From NCBI GenBank assembly GCA_019359505.1, contig JAHHHD010000026.1:1-64000 (forward strand): a DNA stretch of 64,000 nt. Direction: 5' to 3'. This DNA comes from Drouetiella hepatica Uher 2000/2452. GTDB lineage: Bacteria > Cyanobacteriota > Cyanobacteriia > Elainellales > Elainellaceae. Below are positions 1 to 9,307 of this stretch, piece by piece (within the stretch, counting starts at the first letter, position 1; every line of letters starts with the position of its first letter). The notes under the pieces were generated by a model. The model did no database searches, was not told the DNA's origin, and saw nothing but the letters and a program-made list of their open reading frames with translations. Made by a program: the position numbers and the translations under genes.

Positions 1-126
1 AATCGCACGTAACTTTGCACTCAACTTGTATCGCAGTAAGGGTTTTCAAAACATGGCTCAAGCTCAACGTCTTGCAGGCTTTGGTCTTAACATGCTCAGA
101 GACTTATTTAGAATGAAATAACCCTG
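1..126 (+). mobile_element. Right end of an insertion sequence (probably ISAs1 family)
   Basis: The window opens inside a transposase gene and the element appears to stop at about 126. Read on the minus strand from 126, the end begins CAGGGTTATTTCATTC, which would be the terminal inverted repeat. The transposase stop codon lies five bases inside this end, as is usual in compact insertion sequences. The restriction endonuclease gene on the other strand loses recognisable similarity at exactly this point. The left end lies outside the window, so the target duplication cannot be checked here. Confidence 0.6.
2..121 (+). CDS. Transposase, C-terminal fragment (partial at window edge)
   Basis: Frame 2 is open from the first base to a TAA at 119-121 and encodes 39 residues. 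The text around RNFALNLYRSKGF and the ending LRDLFRMK resemble the C-termini of ISAs1/H-repeat-type DDE transposases, as I remember that family. The catalytic residues lie outside the window, so activity cannot be judged. The gene is 5'-truncated only by the window edge. Its end abuts the truncated restriction gene on the opposite strand, so this copy is the likely cause of that disruption. The IS family assignment is tentative. Confidence 0.6.
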   Translation: MARNFALNLYRSKGFQNMAQAQRLAGFGLNMLRDLFRMK

Positions 127-494
127 GTTGGAAAGCGGGCAGGCTTATTTAGAAAAGGCTCATTTGAGCCTCCTAGGGAACTATTCAGCAATTGACGCTC
201 AAGCGGCACAACAACCCCATGACACAAGCTGCGAGCATCATAAGCTCCTTCAACATTAGCCCCTGCTTGAAGCGTAAGGGCATTAATACTTGAGTTAGTT
301 GCTTTGCCTAAAAGAGCAGTCACGAGAATGTATCTGAAAGTCAGATGTTTTCCTTGAATGATTGTTCTAATCTCGGTATCCCATTTGGTCGCTGGAATCT
401 CTCTAGGGTTATCTTGTGCTATCGCAATTGACTCCCGGAGAAGTTGCTTGGCTAGTCTTTGATCGACAGTCGGTTTGGTCAGGCTCATACTCAA
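108..494 (-). pseudogene. SacI-family restriction endonuclease, truncated by IS insertion
   Basis: This frame encodes 128 residues and ends at a stop codon lying within the insertion sequence. The segment with LCHGVVVPLERQ followed by GGSNEPFLNKPARFP matches what I recall of the RE_SacI type II endonuclease family, whose members are roughly 300-350 residues long. Only the N-terminal third remains. The last few codons (VISF) are read from the IS end, so the break is at about 126-127. The start ATG at 494 overlaps the end of the XRE regulator gene by four bases, so the two were cotranscribed. A methyltransferase gene of the same system diverges upstream. The enzyme should be inactive unless the rest of the gene persists beyond the IS, outside the window. 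Confidence 0.7.
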
Positions 495-751
495 CTCTCT
501 GAATTAGCAAATTGTGCAAAAAACTCAGCAGGGTCAGCATCGGTAGCCCGCACCCATCGTAAGGCTTCTAGAATGTCGATTCGGCGTTCCCGACGTTCTA
601 TCTTAGAAACGTCAGGCTGCGTCAAGCCAATCTCATAGGCAATCGCTTTCTGAGAGAGTTTTGCTTTTTCTCGTAGGGAAATAAGTGCATCCACGATCCT
701 GTGGTACTCAGGATCATGAATACTCGAGATAGACTGCTTTTGCCTTTCCAT
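491..751 (-). CDS. XRE-family HTH regulator, probable controller protein of the R-M system
   Basis: This encodes 86 residues. A helix-turn-helix of the XRE/Cro type spans about residues 18-65: LREKAKLSQKAIAYEIGLTQ followed by PDVSKIERRERR. Such small single-domain regulators serve as controller (C) proteins in many type II restriction-modification systems, where they time endonuclease expression after methyltransferase. Three points fit that role: it precedes the endonuclease gene with a four-base ATGA overlap, it diverges from the methyltransferase, and only 46 bp separate the two starts. The controller function is inferred from position. A plain XRE regulator of other genes is possible now that the endonuclease is broken. 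Confidence 0.8.
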   Translation of the reverse strand: MERQKQSISSIHDPEYHRIVDALISLREKAKLSQKAIAYEIGLTQPDVSKIERRERRIDILEALRWVRATDADPAEFFAQFANSES

Positions 752-797
752 AATTTAGATCTTGATTTGGAAAGGTAAATATGCCAAAATCGCATAC
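752..797. promoter_or_regulatory. Divergent control region between XRE regulator and methyltransferase
   Basis: The 46 bp between the two divergent starts must hold the promoters or operators of both units unless they lie within the genes. It is AT-rich and includes TTTAGATCTTGATTTGG. An operator for the small regulator is expected here by analogy with controller-protein systems, but I cannot define a clear symmetrical C-box by eye. Confidence 0.35.
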
Positions 798-1916
798 ATG
801 AAGAACAAACCACTTTTATCAGGTCTCTCGCTTTTCTCTGGCGCAGGCGGTATGGATGTTGGGTTCATCCGAGCAGGAGTCGAGGTTGTTAGTGCTAATG
901 ACATTGACAGGGACGCTTGTCTCACATATGAGGCTAACCACCCAAGAGGGATTATCCAGTGCAGTGATATTAATCAAGTTTTGACTGATATACGTCGATT
1001 TGAGGGAGTCGATATCATTTTTGGTGGTCCACCCTGCCAGGGATTTTCTGTAGCTGGAAAGATGAACCCCAATGATCCGCGTAGTAACCTGCTTTGGACT
1101 TTTATGAAATCTGTGGAGCTTATAAAGCCTCGGGCTTTTATTTGTGAGAATGTTAAAGCATTGGCAGTTCTTGATAAATGGGCTGAGATTCGCCAAAAAC
1201 TTTTCCTTTTTGCCAGTCGATTGGGATATACATGCAAGCTGGTAATACTCAATTCATCTGATTTTGGCGTACCACAATCTCGAGAGCGTATGTTTCTAAT
1301 TGGGTTTCGAGATGTTGAAGATATTAGTAATTTAGAGACACAGTTTAATCGATATAAAAAACCATCTCCGACAATTAGAGCTATCTTTTCGCTTCTAGGA
1401 GTAGCAGGTTCTAAAAACAATCAGCGGGTATGTAATGCAAAAATTACTATAGCCGCAAAGCCAATAATGCGGAGATCTCCCTATGCAGGAATGATGTTTA
1501 ATGGGCAGGGAAGACCACTGAATCCTGATGGTTACTCATGCGCTCTCCACGCTTCTATGGGTGGGAATAAAACCCCCATTATTGACGAAGAGCATTGCTA
1601 TTTTGGTCAAGATAGCTGGATTGAATGGTATCACTCTTACTTGATGAAAGGGGGAAAACCATTATCTCTAGATGCCGCACCTAAAAGACTCAGACGATTA
1701 ACAATTGACGAGTCACTGAGAATACAGACCTTTCCACATGACTACCAGTTTATCGGCAAACAAAGTTCAATTTATAGACAAATAGGCAACGCTGTTCCCT
1801 GTGACCTAGCACAAGTAGTTGCAGAGGTTGTTCGAGATTTTCTCTGTCAATCTTACTCGACCATACCTCTACCTTTCATAGAGGATGAAGCTAAGCAATT
1901 ATGGCTAGCTATTTAA
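798..1916 (+). CDS. DNA (cytosine-5) methyltransferase
   Basis: This enzyme transfers a methyl group from SAM to C5 of a cytosine in a short DNA target. The 372-residue reading has the motifs in canonical order: motif I SLFSGAGGMDVGF (residues 11-23), motif IV GGPPCQGFS with catalytic Cys80, motif VI ENV (about 117-119), motif VIII QSRERMFLIG (160-169), a variable target-recognition region, and motif X IGNAVP near residue 330. I chose ATG 798 because it precedes motif I by about ten residues; the frame is open 12 codons further upstream. It is intact and diverges from the XRE/endonuclease unit, so it now acts as a methyltransferase without its endonuclease. A GAGCTC target is suggested by the SacI-like partner, not shown. 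Confidence 0.93.
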   Translation: MKNKPLLSGLSLFSGAGGMDVGFIRAGVEVVSANDIDRDACLTYEANHPRGIIQCSDINQVLTDIRRFEGVDIIFGGPPCQGFSVAGKMNPNDPRSNLLWTFMKSVELIKPRAFICENVKALAVLDKWAEIRQKLFLFASRLGYTCKLVILNSSDFGVPQSRERMFLIGFRDVEDISNLETQFNRYKKPSPTIRAIFSLLGVAGSKNNQRVCNAKITIAAKPIMRRSPYAGMMFNGQGRPLNPDGYSCALHASMGGNKTPIIDEEHCYFGQDSWIEWYHSYLMKGGKPLSLDAAPKRLRRLTIDESLRIQTFPHDYQFIGKQSSIYRQIGNAVPCDLAQVVAEVVRDFLCQSYSTIPLPFIEDEAKQLWLAI

Positions 1917-2076
1917 CGAGGGGGCGAGAGGAGACTCTATACATTTCTATCTTCCCGCCTTCCTACCCTCTTAAAAGCTCCCCACTTCTATAATTAAGGT
2001 TCTGAGTTATTAGGCATTATCAGGCTTTGAACTCTTGACCATCCTACAGACTGCTATCTATTCAAGGAGCTATTGT

Positions 2077-2637
2077 TTGAACGCATTATTGATCGCTGGG
2101 ACAGACACAGGAGTCGGGAAAACAGTTTTGATGACTGCCCTGACTGCCTATTGGCAGCGATATCGCGCGATGAGTTTAGGTCTTTTAGCACCCATCCAGT
2201 GCGGTCTGGATAATCCGCTAGAGAAAACCTGGCAACAGTTTGAGCGTTTGAGTCAGCAGCATGAGTTTGTGCTGGTGGAAAGCCTGGGAGGACTGGGCGA
2301 ACCGATTACTCCCGAAACCACGGTTGCCGATCTTGCTTGGGATTGGCGATTGCCGACGATTTTAGTGGTGCCCGTGCAGCCAGGAGCGATCGCCCAAGCC
2401 GTCGCCAATGTTGCCCTAGCGCATCAATGTCGCGTTCATCTCAAAGGAATTGTGCTGAACTGCGTTCGATCCTGCCATGTTCAAGAGAGAGAAGAGTGGG
2501 CATCGATCGATTTGCTGCAATCCTTGACCCAAAAACCTGTCCTCGGCTGTATTCCCCACCTCGCCGATTTGAGCGATCGCACTAAGCTCGTCCAGGTTGC
2601 CTCAAACCTAGACCTAGAGAGAATCATACCCATCTAG
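2077..2637 (+). CDS. bioD: Dethiobiotin synthetase, shortened
   Basis: BioD closes the ureido ring of dethiobiotin from diaminopelargonic acid, CO2 and ATP. The N-terminal AGTDTGVGKT P-loop, the ESLGGLG segment and the LPTILVVPVQPGAIAQAVANVAL stretch (in pieces) are typical of cyanobacterial BioD. The start is TTG 2077, not the upstream TTG 2035, because AAGGAG lies seven bases before it. The product is 186 residues, whereas cyanobacterial BioD is usually about 220-240. The missing part lies between the APIQCGL segment and the ESLGGLG segment, where substrate-contacting residues normally sit. Activity is therefore uncertain. It precedes the M20 amidohydrolase by 47 bp. Confidence 0.8.
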   Translation: MNALLIAGTDTGVGKTVLMTALTAYWQRYRAMSLGLLAPIQCGLDNPLEKTWQQFERLSQQHEFVLVESLGGLGEPITPETTVADLAWDWRLPTILVVPVQPGAIAQAVANVALAHQCRVHLKGIVLNCVRSCHVQEREEWASIDLLQSLTQKPVLGCIPHLADLSDRTKLVQVASNLDLERIIPI

Positions 2638-2684
2638 CCCCAGATCAAAATCCTGACTTCTAAATCCTGAATCCTGAATCCCCC

Positions 2685-3899
2685 ATGGTTTCCACTCTCC
2701 CAACCCTATCCCACAATCTGGCCGCAATTCGTTTAGACATTCGCACCTTGCAGCCCCAGCTGGTGGAATGGCGAAGAACCCTACACCAGTATCCAGAGCT
2801 AGGCTTTCGGGAAAAGCTGACGGCAGAACTGATCGATCGCCTCCTGACAGAATGGGGCATTGAACATCAGACGGGCGTGGCGCAAACGGGCACGGTGGCA
2901 ATCTTGCGCGGCAGTTCACCTGGCTCCGTGCTGGGCATTCGGGCAGACATGGATGCCCTGCCGATTCAGGAGGCGAATCAAGCGCCCTATCGATCGCAGC
3001 ATGACGGCATTATGCATGCCTGCGGTCACGATGGGCATGTGGCGATCGCCCTGGGCACCGCCTACTATCTGTCGCAGCATCCCGAACAATTTGCCGGAAC
3101 GGTCAAGATAATTTTCCAGCCCGCTGAAGAGGGGCCAGGAGGGGCCAAGCCGATGATTGCAGCGGGTGCCCTGAAGAATCCAGATGTGGAGGCAATAATT
3201 GGGCTGCACTTGTGGAATAACCTACCGCTGGGAACGGTGGGCGTTCGGGAAGGAGCGATGATGGCAGCAGTAGAAATCTTTGACTGCACGATTCATGGCA
3301 AAGGCGGACATGGAGCCATGCCCCACCAGACGGTTGACCCGATCGTGGTGAGTGCCCAGATTGTCAGCGCATTACAGGCGATCGTTTCTCGCAATGTCGA
3401 TCCGCTGAAATCTGCGGTGGTGACGGTGGGTTCGCTGCATTCGGGACATACGTACAACGTGATTCCCCATACGGCGCAGATGCAGGGTACCGTCCGCTAT
3501 TTTGATCCAGAATTTGAGGGTTTCTTTCGGCAGCGAATCGAGCAGGTGATTGCCGGAATTTGTCAGAGCCACGGCGCAACCTATGAGCTGACCTATCAGG
3601 AACTTTACCCACCCGTGATTAACGATCGCCAAATTGCTAATCTAGTGCGATCGGTGGCAGAAGCCGTGGTGGAAACGCCTGTGGGTGTGGTGCCCGAATG
3701 TCAGACCATGGGCGGCGAGGATATGTCTTTTTTCCTGCAAGAGGTTCCGGGTTGCTACTTCTTTTTGGGTTCAGCAAACGCGGCAAAAGACCTTGCCTAT
3801 CCGCATCATCACCCGCGCTTCGATTTTGATGAAGCAGCATTGGGCATGGGGGTAGAGATTTTTGTTCGCTGCGTTGAGAAGTTTTTGGCAGGGAAGTAG
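2685..3899 (+). CDS. M20-family amidohydrolase (N-acyl amino acid hydrolase type)
   Basis: This is a cytosolic metal-dependent hydrolase that removes acyl groups from N-acylated amino acids or related amides. It has 404 residues. Metal-binding and catalytic motifs of the M20D (hippurate hydrolase/ama/HipO) group are visible: IRADMDALPIQE (residues 85-96), MHACGHDGH (110-118), QPAEEGPGGA (145-154), and the C-terminal GGEDMSFFLQEVPG and PHHHPRFDFDE segments. The dimerisation 'lid' domain lies about 195-310. The start ATG 2685 gives a normal-length protein. It follows bioD closely on the same strand and ends 43 bp from the convergent glycosyltransferase gene. The physiological substrate cannot be read from the sequence. 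Confidence 0.9.
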   Translation: MVSTLPTLSHNLAAIRLDIRTLQPQLVEWRRTLHQYPELGFREKLTAELIDRLLTEWGIEHQTGVAQTGTVAILRGSSPGSVLGIRADMDALPIQEANQAPYRSQHDGIMHACGHDGHVAIALGTAYYLSQHPEQFAGTVKIIFQPAEEGPGGAKPMIAAGALKNPDVEAIIGLHLWNNLPLGTVGVREGAMMAAVEIFDCTIHGKGGHGAMPHQTVDPIVVSAQIVSALQAIVSRNVDPLKSAVVTVGSLHSGHTYNVIPHTAQMQGTVRYFDPEFEGFFRQRIEQVIAGICQSHGATYELTYQELYPPVINDRQIANLVRSVAEAVVETPVGVVPECQTMGGEDMSFFLQEVPGCYFFLGSANAAKDLAYPHHHPRFDFDEAALGMGVEIFVRCVEKFLAGK

Positions 3900-3942
3900 G
3901 GCAATTTTGTGCAGATATTTTTTGAGAGTAGCGCCATAAACG

Positions 3943-6438
3943 CTATTTCAAAGCCTGTCGATATGCCGCATGAATGCGTCGCAGGTAATTTTCCATGCTG
4001 AAGAATTTTGCTACCTGTTTGCCTAGGGTAGAAAGCTGCGATCGCAGTGCCGGATTGCCCAGCAAGCCTTCCATCTTGTCTCGAATATCGCCCACTTCGT
4101 AGGGATCGACATAGAGTGCCGCATCGCCGCAGATTTCGGGCAGACAAGATACGTTAGACGTGATCACAGGACAGCCAAAACTCATAGCCTCTACGGGCGG
4201 CAGTCCAAATCCTTCGTAGAGTGAGGGAAACACCAGGCAGAAAGCACCGCTGTAGAGATAGCGCAAGCTACTTGCCGGAACATATTCCAACAGCTTCACC
4301 TGCTTACCGGGGTTCTTGCTATCAGAAACATAGCCAACTTTAGACAATTCATCCTCCCAAAGCCAGCCCTTCTTGCCCACAATCACCAGCGGCAGGTCGG
4401 TATCTAGACCTGCATAGGCATCAATTAATCGACCGACATTTTTCTTTGGCTCGATCGCCCCCACAAACAGAAAGTATTTCTGAGGCTCTAAGCCATAGCG
4501 TTCTAGAAACTCAGAGATTTCTCGTCTAGAGGCGACTAAAGGTTCCAGGGCGATCGGCTGATAGGTCACAATAATTTTGTCAGGATCGGCTTCGTCAAAG
4601 TAGGTTAGAAGATCTTGTTTTGAGCTTTCAGATACGGTGATGATTGCCGAAGATTCTTTCAGCGCATCCCGAATTTTGAAATAGAAGTTTTCTTTGTCAT
4701 CAAGCGTGGCGTAGGGTAGACGCAGCGGAATTAAATCGTGGACTGTTGTAATCTTTTTAGCTCCACGAATTTGCATCGGCAAGGGATAGGTGACGTGCCA
4801 GAGATCGATTCTTTCGGGAACAGAAATCTGGGTTTTTAGCTTCAGTTTTTTATAAAGAACATTGGCAATGTCATAGCACTGAGGCAGATTAAAGGATGCC
4901 GCATATTTGAGGAAATCTTCGCTATATTGACCGCGCGTGACAACGAAATTGCGATCGCCCTTTCTTCGTCTGGCGCGATAGAGCGGTGATGCTGTTTTAG
5001 CCAATCCTTTGAGCAGAAAGGGGAGACTACGGTTCTCGATCGGGTTGTCAAAAAAGAAGACTTCATTGAGAATCTCGTTCGACTTATAGCCACCCCGACT
5101 GAGCAATACGTCAACATGCGCCCCCAACAGCGTCAAAGCTTGAACTAGGCTCAGACCATAGGTTTTTATGCCCGTCCCCTTCGTGAGCTGCAAATTGTAT
5201 CCATCAATCAAGACATTCACGTCCGCTAAGCTCAGATCGGGTGGCACGACGATCGCCTGTTCGAGCTTGCCCTGCTCAATCTCTTGTTTTTCCGCTTCTT
5301 CCGCTGGCTCGGAGGGCTGGCTAATCTGTGAGACGGGTTCCTGAATCGCGATCGGCTGGGTCAGATCAACCGTTCTGCCTTCAACCGCTAGCTCACTGAG
5401 ATTTCCCCAGGTAGAATCGGCGGCAGAAGTGCGGAACGATCGCACCAGACCAGGAACACAAACCACATAGCCGCCCTGTTTGACAATTGATCGCGGCGAC
5501 CAGCAGGTAATCCACCAATCTTCATCAGCACCCTGTCCCGGCTTGCCCTTGTCAGGCTTAGGCGCACCCAGATAGGGCGTGGGAATGGGCACCACGCCAC
5601 GCCAGTAGTCCCGGTGGGCGTGCAGGTGTTGACCGGGCATCGATCGCTTGTACAAAACTTTGTATCCTGCGATTTCGCCTGTGCCGAAGTTGGGATGCTC
5701 TAAGGCATCGCGTCCAGCCAGCAGGGGGCGATCGCGCGGGTCTTGAATTTGTGCCAGCACTTTCAGCGTATCGGGATTGATATCCACATCGTCCTGAAAG
5801 TAGGAAATCCAGTCGATATCGGGGTCAGCCAGCCAGTATTCTAGTCCCACATTTATGGCGTTGGGTAGCCCTCGGTTTTCGGGAATGCGAATTAGCGGCA
5901 CTGAATACTGATTCGCAATCTGCTGATTTTCCTGGTAATTTTCCGACGTTGAGGCATCGTCTACAACCACCACCGGAATGCCTAGTGCTAGAACTTGGGG
6001 AAGCGATCGCGCCAGACTTTGAGGACGGTTGTAGGTAGTAATCACAGCCGCATAGGTGGTAGGGCGACGCTGCTCCAATGCCTCAAAGGCTTCATCAAAC
6101 TGCCGTACTAAGCCTGTGATGTGAACTTTGTCTGGGGGCTGCACACCTGCAATTAGCGCTTTGGAATAGATCACAAAGACTTCGTTAGCAAAGACAGGAT
6201 GAAACTGCTCTAAGACTTTGAGGGCAACGGGTGCTTCAATTTCAGTTGCCATGCCTTTGTGAAAAACAACGAACTGAAACTGTTCGGCGGGCAGCAGGTA
6301 GGAAACGTTGTAGTGATAGGTACCCGGAAAGAAATCTAGAAATTCATTAGGAGCTAGAACTGCATCCAGCGGCTCGGCATATTTTTCCAGGAACGATCGC
6401 ACCTGCATCCAAAATTGATCTTCAGTGGGAAATGGCAT
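3943..6438 (-). CDS. Two-domain glycosyltransferase (GT2 plus GT4)
   Basis: This 831-residue protein has three parts. Residues 1-130 are an unassigned N-terminal region. A GT2/GT-A domain follows (about 130-350), beginning [18 protein letters not shown] and including VVVVDDAS and the metal-site-like FQDDVDI. After an acidic, proline-rich linker, a GT4/GT-B domain (about 405-831) shows [19 protein letters not shown] and the nucleotide-sugar-binding [19 protein letters not shown] single chain could thus add two sugars in sequence. It lies 51 bp downstream of the next glycosyltransferase gene on the same strand, so it is probably the last gene of the minus-strand glycan operon. Donor and acceptor are not predictable. 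Confidence 0.88.
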   Translation of the reverse strand: MPFPTEDQFWMQVRSFLEKYAEPLDAVLAPNEFLDFFPGTYHYNVSYLLPAEQFQFVVFHKGMATEIEAPVALKVLEQFHPVFANEVFVIYSKALIAGVQPPDKVHITGLVRQFDEAFEALEQRRPTTYAAVITTYNRPQSLARSLPQVLALGIPVVVVDDASTSENYQENQQIANQYSVPLIRIPENRGLPNAINVGLEYWLADPDIDWISYFQDDVDINPDTLKVLAQIQDPRDRPLLAGRDALEHPNFGTGEIAGYKVLYKRSMPGQHLHAHRDYWRGVVPIPTPYLGAPKPDKGKPGQGADEDWWITCWSPRSIVKQGGYVVCVPGLVRSFRTSAADSTWGNLSELAVEGRTVDLTQPIAIQEPVSQISQPSEPAEEAEKQEIEQGKLEQAIVVPPDLSLADVNVLIDGYNLQLTKGTGIKTYGLSLVQALTLLGAHVDVLLSRGGYKSNEILNEVFFFDNPIENRSLPFLLKGLAKTASPLYRARRRKGDRNFVVTRGQYSEDFLKYAASFNLPQCYDIANVLYKKLKLKTQISVPERIDLWHVTYPLPMQIRGAKKITTVHDLIPLRLPYATLDDKENFYFKIRDALKESSAIITVSESSKQDLLTYFDEADPDKIIVTYQPIALEPLVASRREISEFLERYGLEPQKYFLFVGAIEPKKNVGRLIDAYAGLDTDLPLVIVGKKGWLWEDELSKVGYVSDSKNPGKQVKLLEYVPASSLRYLYSGAFCLVFPSLYEGFGLPPVEAMSFGCPVITSNVSCLPEICGDAALYVDPYEVGDIRDKMEGLLGNPALRSQLSTLGKQVAKFFSMENYLRRIHAAYRQALK

Positions 6439-6489
6439 GGGAGAGAAAGTTAACGGCAGCTCTTTCAGTAGAATGCCACATCGAGCGAG

Positions 6490-8361
6490 TTATTCGGCTG
6501 GCAATCCTAAGAATCGCTTGAGGGAAAACCATGCCGATCGCAGTCGCCAAAATTTGCTGGTTTGCATAGCTGCAAGGGTGGCTTTAGCCTCTAGTAACTG
6601 CTGCTGCAAAAGCTGATTTTGATTGAGCTGCGATTGTAATTTCTTAACTTTAGCCCTAAGCTGCTGTTGCTCTAGCCAAGATTTCTGAACCGATTGCAGA
6701 GTCTTGCCAGGGGCAAATTCCTGATGCCAAAAGATGAATTTCAGGCGAGAGAGTTCGCTTGACCAATCCTGTATTTTTGGCAGTAAATTGGGTTGTAAGC
6801 GGGGAGCTGTATAGGTGAGTTCATAGCTAAAGAGTGGTGTGGTTCTCTGAACAATATGTAGCAGCATACACAAATCCTCGAATTTATTAAGCTGTGGATC
6901 GGTGAGAAAAGCAGCATCTAAGAGCGATCGCTTTATCATTAATCCACTTAAAGGCTGTTGTTTTTCAAAAGCTAAGATCCGCTCAATACTGAAGGGATAA
7001 AAGTTTATTAATTCCTCGCTATCTTGAGATAATGCACCAGAATATGCAGCATTCAGATTCGAGGATATGAGTAAATTAACCAGCGTTTGAATGTGATTAG
7101 GATAGATTGAGCAAGCGGTATCCAGAATCATAAAGTAGTCGCAGGTGGTGGAGGCGATCGCCTGCAATCCTGACCATAGCCAATTGCTAAAATAGCCAGA
7201 ATCAGATATTTCCACAGAATAAATCGGAAGCTTTTCCTGATAGTTTTTCAAGACACAATCTATGCTCTCTCCAGCAGATTTAACCAAGATTACTGAACAG
7301 TTAGCATAGGTTTGTTGAGCAATCTGCTGGAGAGAGTTAGCTAGTTGCTCAGGACTTTGACTGCCATCTTTGAGAATAATTTGAACGGTGGGAGCCTGTT
7401 GATAAGATAGGCTTTGTGATAATGCGAATCCTTTTTGCTCAACCAAAGTCTGATGATGAGGCAAAAGATTGAGGAGCAGCTTTTCCAGCGCATAGGTTTT
7501 CAGGAAAATGCTGTGCGCTCTGGCAGATAGATCTAAAGCCGCTTCAAGATTATCTTTAATAAACTGTATGTGGCTAGAAATCTGCTCAATTTGTGTTGCA
7601 TAGCCTACATCTGGATCAATATAAAGGACGCTATCGCCAAACGTCTCTCGGATAAATGGATGGTCGCTGCAAATGGCGATCGCCCCTGACGCAACAATTT
7701 CAAAGATGCGCATGGAGGGCAAAGCCGCTTGACGATGTTCTTCTCGATGCAAACATAGTCCGACTCCAGCTTGATTCAGCATCCGCAAAACGCTTTCGCC
7801 ATCGTAGGGAATGACACCTCTATAAGCATGATTTAAATGTTGCCAGCCCTCAGAATTGCCATACACTTCCATGTAATCTTGATCATCTAATCCCTCAAAC
7901 AAATGCTGAAACCGCAAGCCGTCCCAATTAGAGCCTAGGTAAGCTAAGCGTGGATTTTCCAGTTGCGGAGCCTGATACTGATTCTGAGGACAGCTTGTAA
8001 AAAATGGTGCAGTAAAAAAAACTTTGGGTGTGTTGTAGAGGAGATGATGCAACCATCGATCGATCGCCTTTGAAGAAGTTAAGTATCCATCATAGCTCAA
8101 CACATTTTGGACATACTTTTCCGTCCCTTCAAAGAATGAAGGCGGGTTCCACATACAGCCATAAGTTGGGCAATCTGAAAGCTTGGGGCTGTTGTTGTGC
8201 AACGCTATCACAAAGTCAGGTTGAAAGGCTTTGATCTCAGTTGAAGCAGAGACTTCGATCGCTTCCCAGCCTAAATTTACTGCCGCTAAAAAAATCCGTC
8301 GAGATAGCTCAGTTTCTGCAACGAGCTGTCCAGCAAACGGATTTTGAATGGCAATTTTCAT
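6490..8361 (-). CDS. Glycosyltransferase with GT-B (CgeB-like) and GT2-like halves
   Basis: The protein has 623 residues. The N-terminal half ends in RIFEIVASGAIAICSDHPFIRETFGDSVLYID, quoted here in parts, which is the CgeB/Glyco_trans_1_2-type donor-binding region: MRIFEIVASGA then SVLYIDPD. From about residue 325 a degenerate GT2-like domain follows (PTVQIILKDGSQSPEQLANS, then FMILDTACSIYP in place of a usual DDD motif). Residues about 560-605 are glutamine- and leucine-rich and probably form a coiled coil. The C-terminal SKFWRLRSAWFSLKRF tail is common at the ends of cyanobacterial and other surface-glycan transferases. It belongs to the same minus-strand run as its neighbours. The GT2-like half may not be catalytic. 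Confidence 0.8.
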   Translation of the reverse strand: MKIAIQNPFAGQLVAETELSRRIFLAAVNLGWEAIEVSASTEIKAFQPDFVIALHNNSPKLSDCPTYGCMWNPPSFFEGTEKYVQNVLSYDGYLTSSKAIDRWLHHLLYNTPKVFFTAPFFTSCPQNQYQAPQLENPRLAYLGSNWDGLRFQHLFEGLDDQDYMEVYGNSEGWQHLNHAYRGVIPYDGESVLRMLNQAGVGLCLHREEHRQAALPSMRIFEIVASGAIAICSDHPFIRETFGDSVLYIDPDVGYATQIEQISSHIQFIKDNLEAALDLSARAHSIFLKTYALEKLLLNLLPHHQTLVEQKGFALSQSLSYQQAPTVQIILKDGSQSPEQLANSLQQIAQQTYANCSVILVKSAGESIDCVLKNYQEKLPIYSVEISDSGYFSNWLWSGLQAIASTTCDYFMILDTACSIYPNHIQTLVNLLISSNLNAAYSGALSQDSEELINFYPFSIERILAFEKQQPLSGLMIKRSLLDAAFLTDPQLNKFEDLCMLLHIVQRTTPLFSYELTYTAPRLQPNLLPKIQDWSSELSRLKFIFWHQEFAPGKTLQSVQKSWLEQQQLRAKVKKLQSQLNQNQLLQQQLLEAKATLAAMQTSKFWRLRSAWFSLKRFLGLPAE

Positions 8362-8386
8362 AGATATTTCTGAATCATAGCCATCG

Positions 8387-9307
8387 CTAAACTTGAGTCA
8401 AAGCCACTTTGAATTTGCGATCGTATTCGGCAAATCCCCAGGTATCCATTGGCTGCTTATTTAGCACCTCTTTCTTGTACATGATGAAGCTACCCCAAAT
8501 ATTTTGAGAAAACCGAGAGGCTTCGGGATTATGAATTGGATGGGCACCAAAAAAGTATTCTTGATAGTAATCCACCATCTCTTTTTCAGGCAGCAATCGC
8601 CCTAAATAAGCCTCATGCAGTCGAGCAATTTCAGGCAAGCCAACGGTTTCCCACAGATCAATTGATTTCTGCTCTTGATAGCTACGAAATAGACCAAAGA
8701 ACTCATCAACAGACAGGAACTTTGCGCCATGCTTTAAAAAGCGCAGCCACAGCTCATAATCCATGGCAAAGTGAAAGCTTTCATCAACGTAAGCGCCCGA
8801 TTTCTCAAAGATTCCGCGTCGCCAAAAGACGCATTCTTGAGCAATATAGTCGCTGAGGTACAGGTTTTTCTCACAAAAAGGCTGATAGGGCGGGCAGTAG
8901 GTAAATCGTCCGTTGGCGTTAATGCTATTGCGCCGACCGTACACCACATCAATATCAGGATTTTCATCAAAATAGCGAACAGCTGTGGCGATCGTATCTT
9001 TGTCAGCGTAACAATCATCCGAGTTGAGATACGCCATAATTTCGCCCGTGCAGCGGTTGAAGCCTTTGTTTAAAGCATCAGTTTGTCCACGATCGGGTTC
9101 AATAATTAAAACATCAATATGCGATCGATATTTTTCAAGAATATCTTTCGTTTGATCGGAGGAAACCGCATCCACCAAAATATATTCCAGGTCAAGATAA
9201 TCTTGGCAAATAACGCTCAAAATAGTTCTTTCTATAAATCTGCCCTGGTTGTACGAGGGAGTAACAACGCTAACTCTAGAACGGCTAGTGGCTTCCATTA
9301 CGCTCAT
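8387..9307 (-). CDS. Family 2 glycosyltransferase
   Basis: This 306-residue GT2 (GT-A fold) enzyme shows VSVVTPSYNQGRFIERTI near the N-terminus, the DRGQTDALNKGFNRCTGE segment and the metal-binding YLNSDDCY motif. It has no transmembrane segment, so it probably acts at the inner face of the membrane on a lipid-linked acceptor. It starts within the end of the preceding coiled-coil gene (23-bp overlap) and ends 25 bp before the next glycosyltransferase, which supports cotranscription. The YELWLRFLKHGAKF region resembles other polysaccharide GT2 enzymes. The donor sugar is unknown. Confidence 0.9.
   Translation of the reverse strand: MSVMEATSRSRVSVVTPSYNQGRFIERTILSVICQDYLDLEYILVDAVSSDQTKDILEKYRSHIDVLIIEPDRGQTDALNKGFNRCTGEIMAYLNSDDCYADKDTIATAVRYFDENPDIDVVYGRRNSINANGRFTYCPPYQPFCEKNLYLSDYIAQECVFWRRGIFEKSGAYVDESFHFAMDYELWLRFLKHGAKFLSVDEFFGLFRSYQEQKSIDLWETVGLPEIARLHEAYLGRLLPEKEMVDYYQEYFFGAHPIHNPEASRFSQNIWGSFIMYKKEVLNKQPMDTWGFAEYDRKFKVALTQV

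Noticed and set aside
622-813. 63-residue minus-strand frame over the XRE gene and its promoter
   Set aside because: It overlaps the well-supported XRE regulator gene in another frame and has no motif.
819-1420. Two minus-strand frames (125 and 148 residues) inside the methyltransferase gene
   Set aside because: They lie opposite a gene with complete, ordered methyltransferase motifs and show no protein-like pattern.
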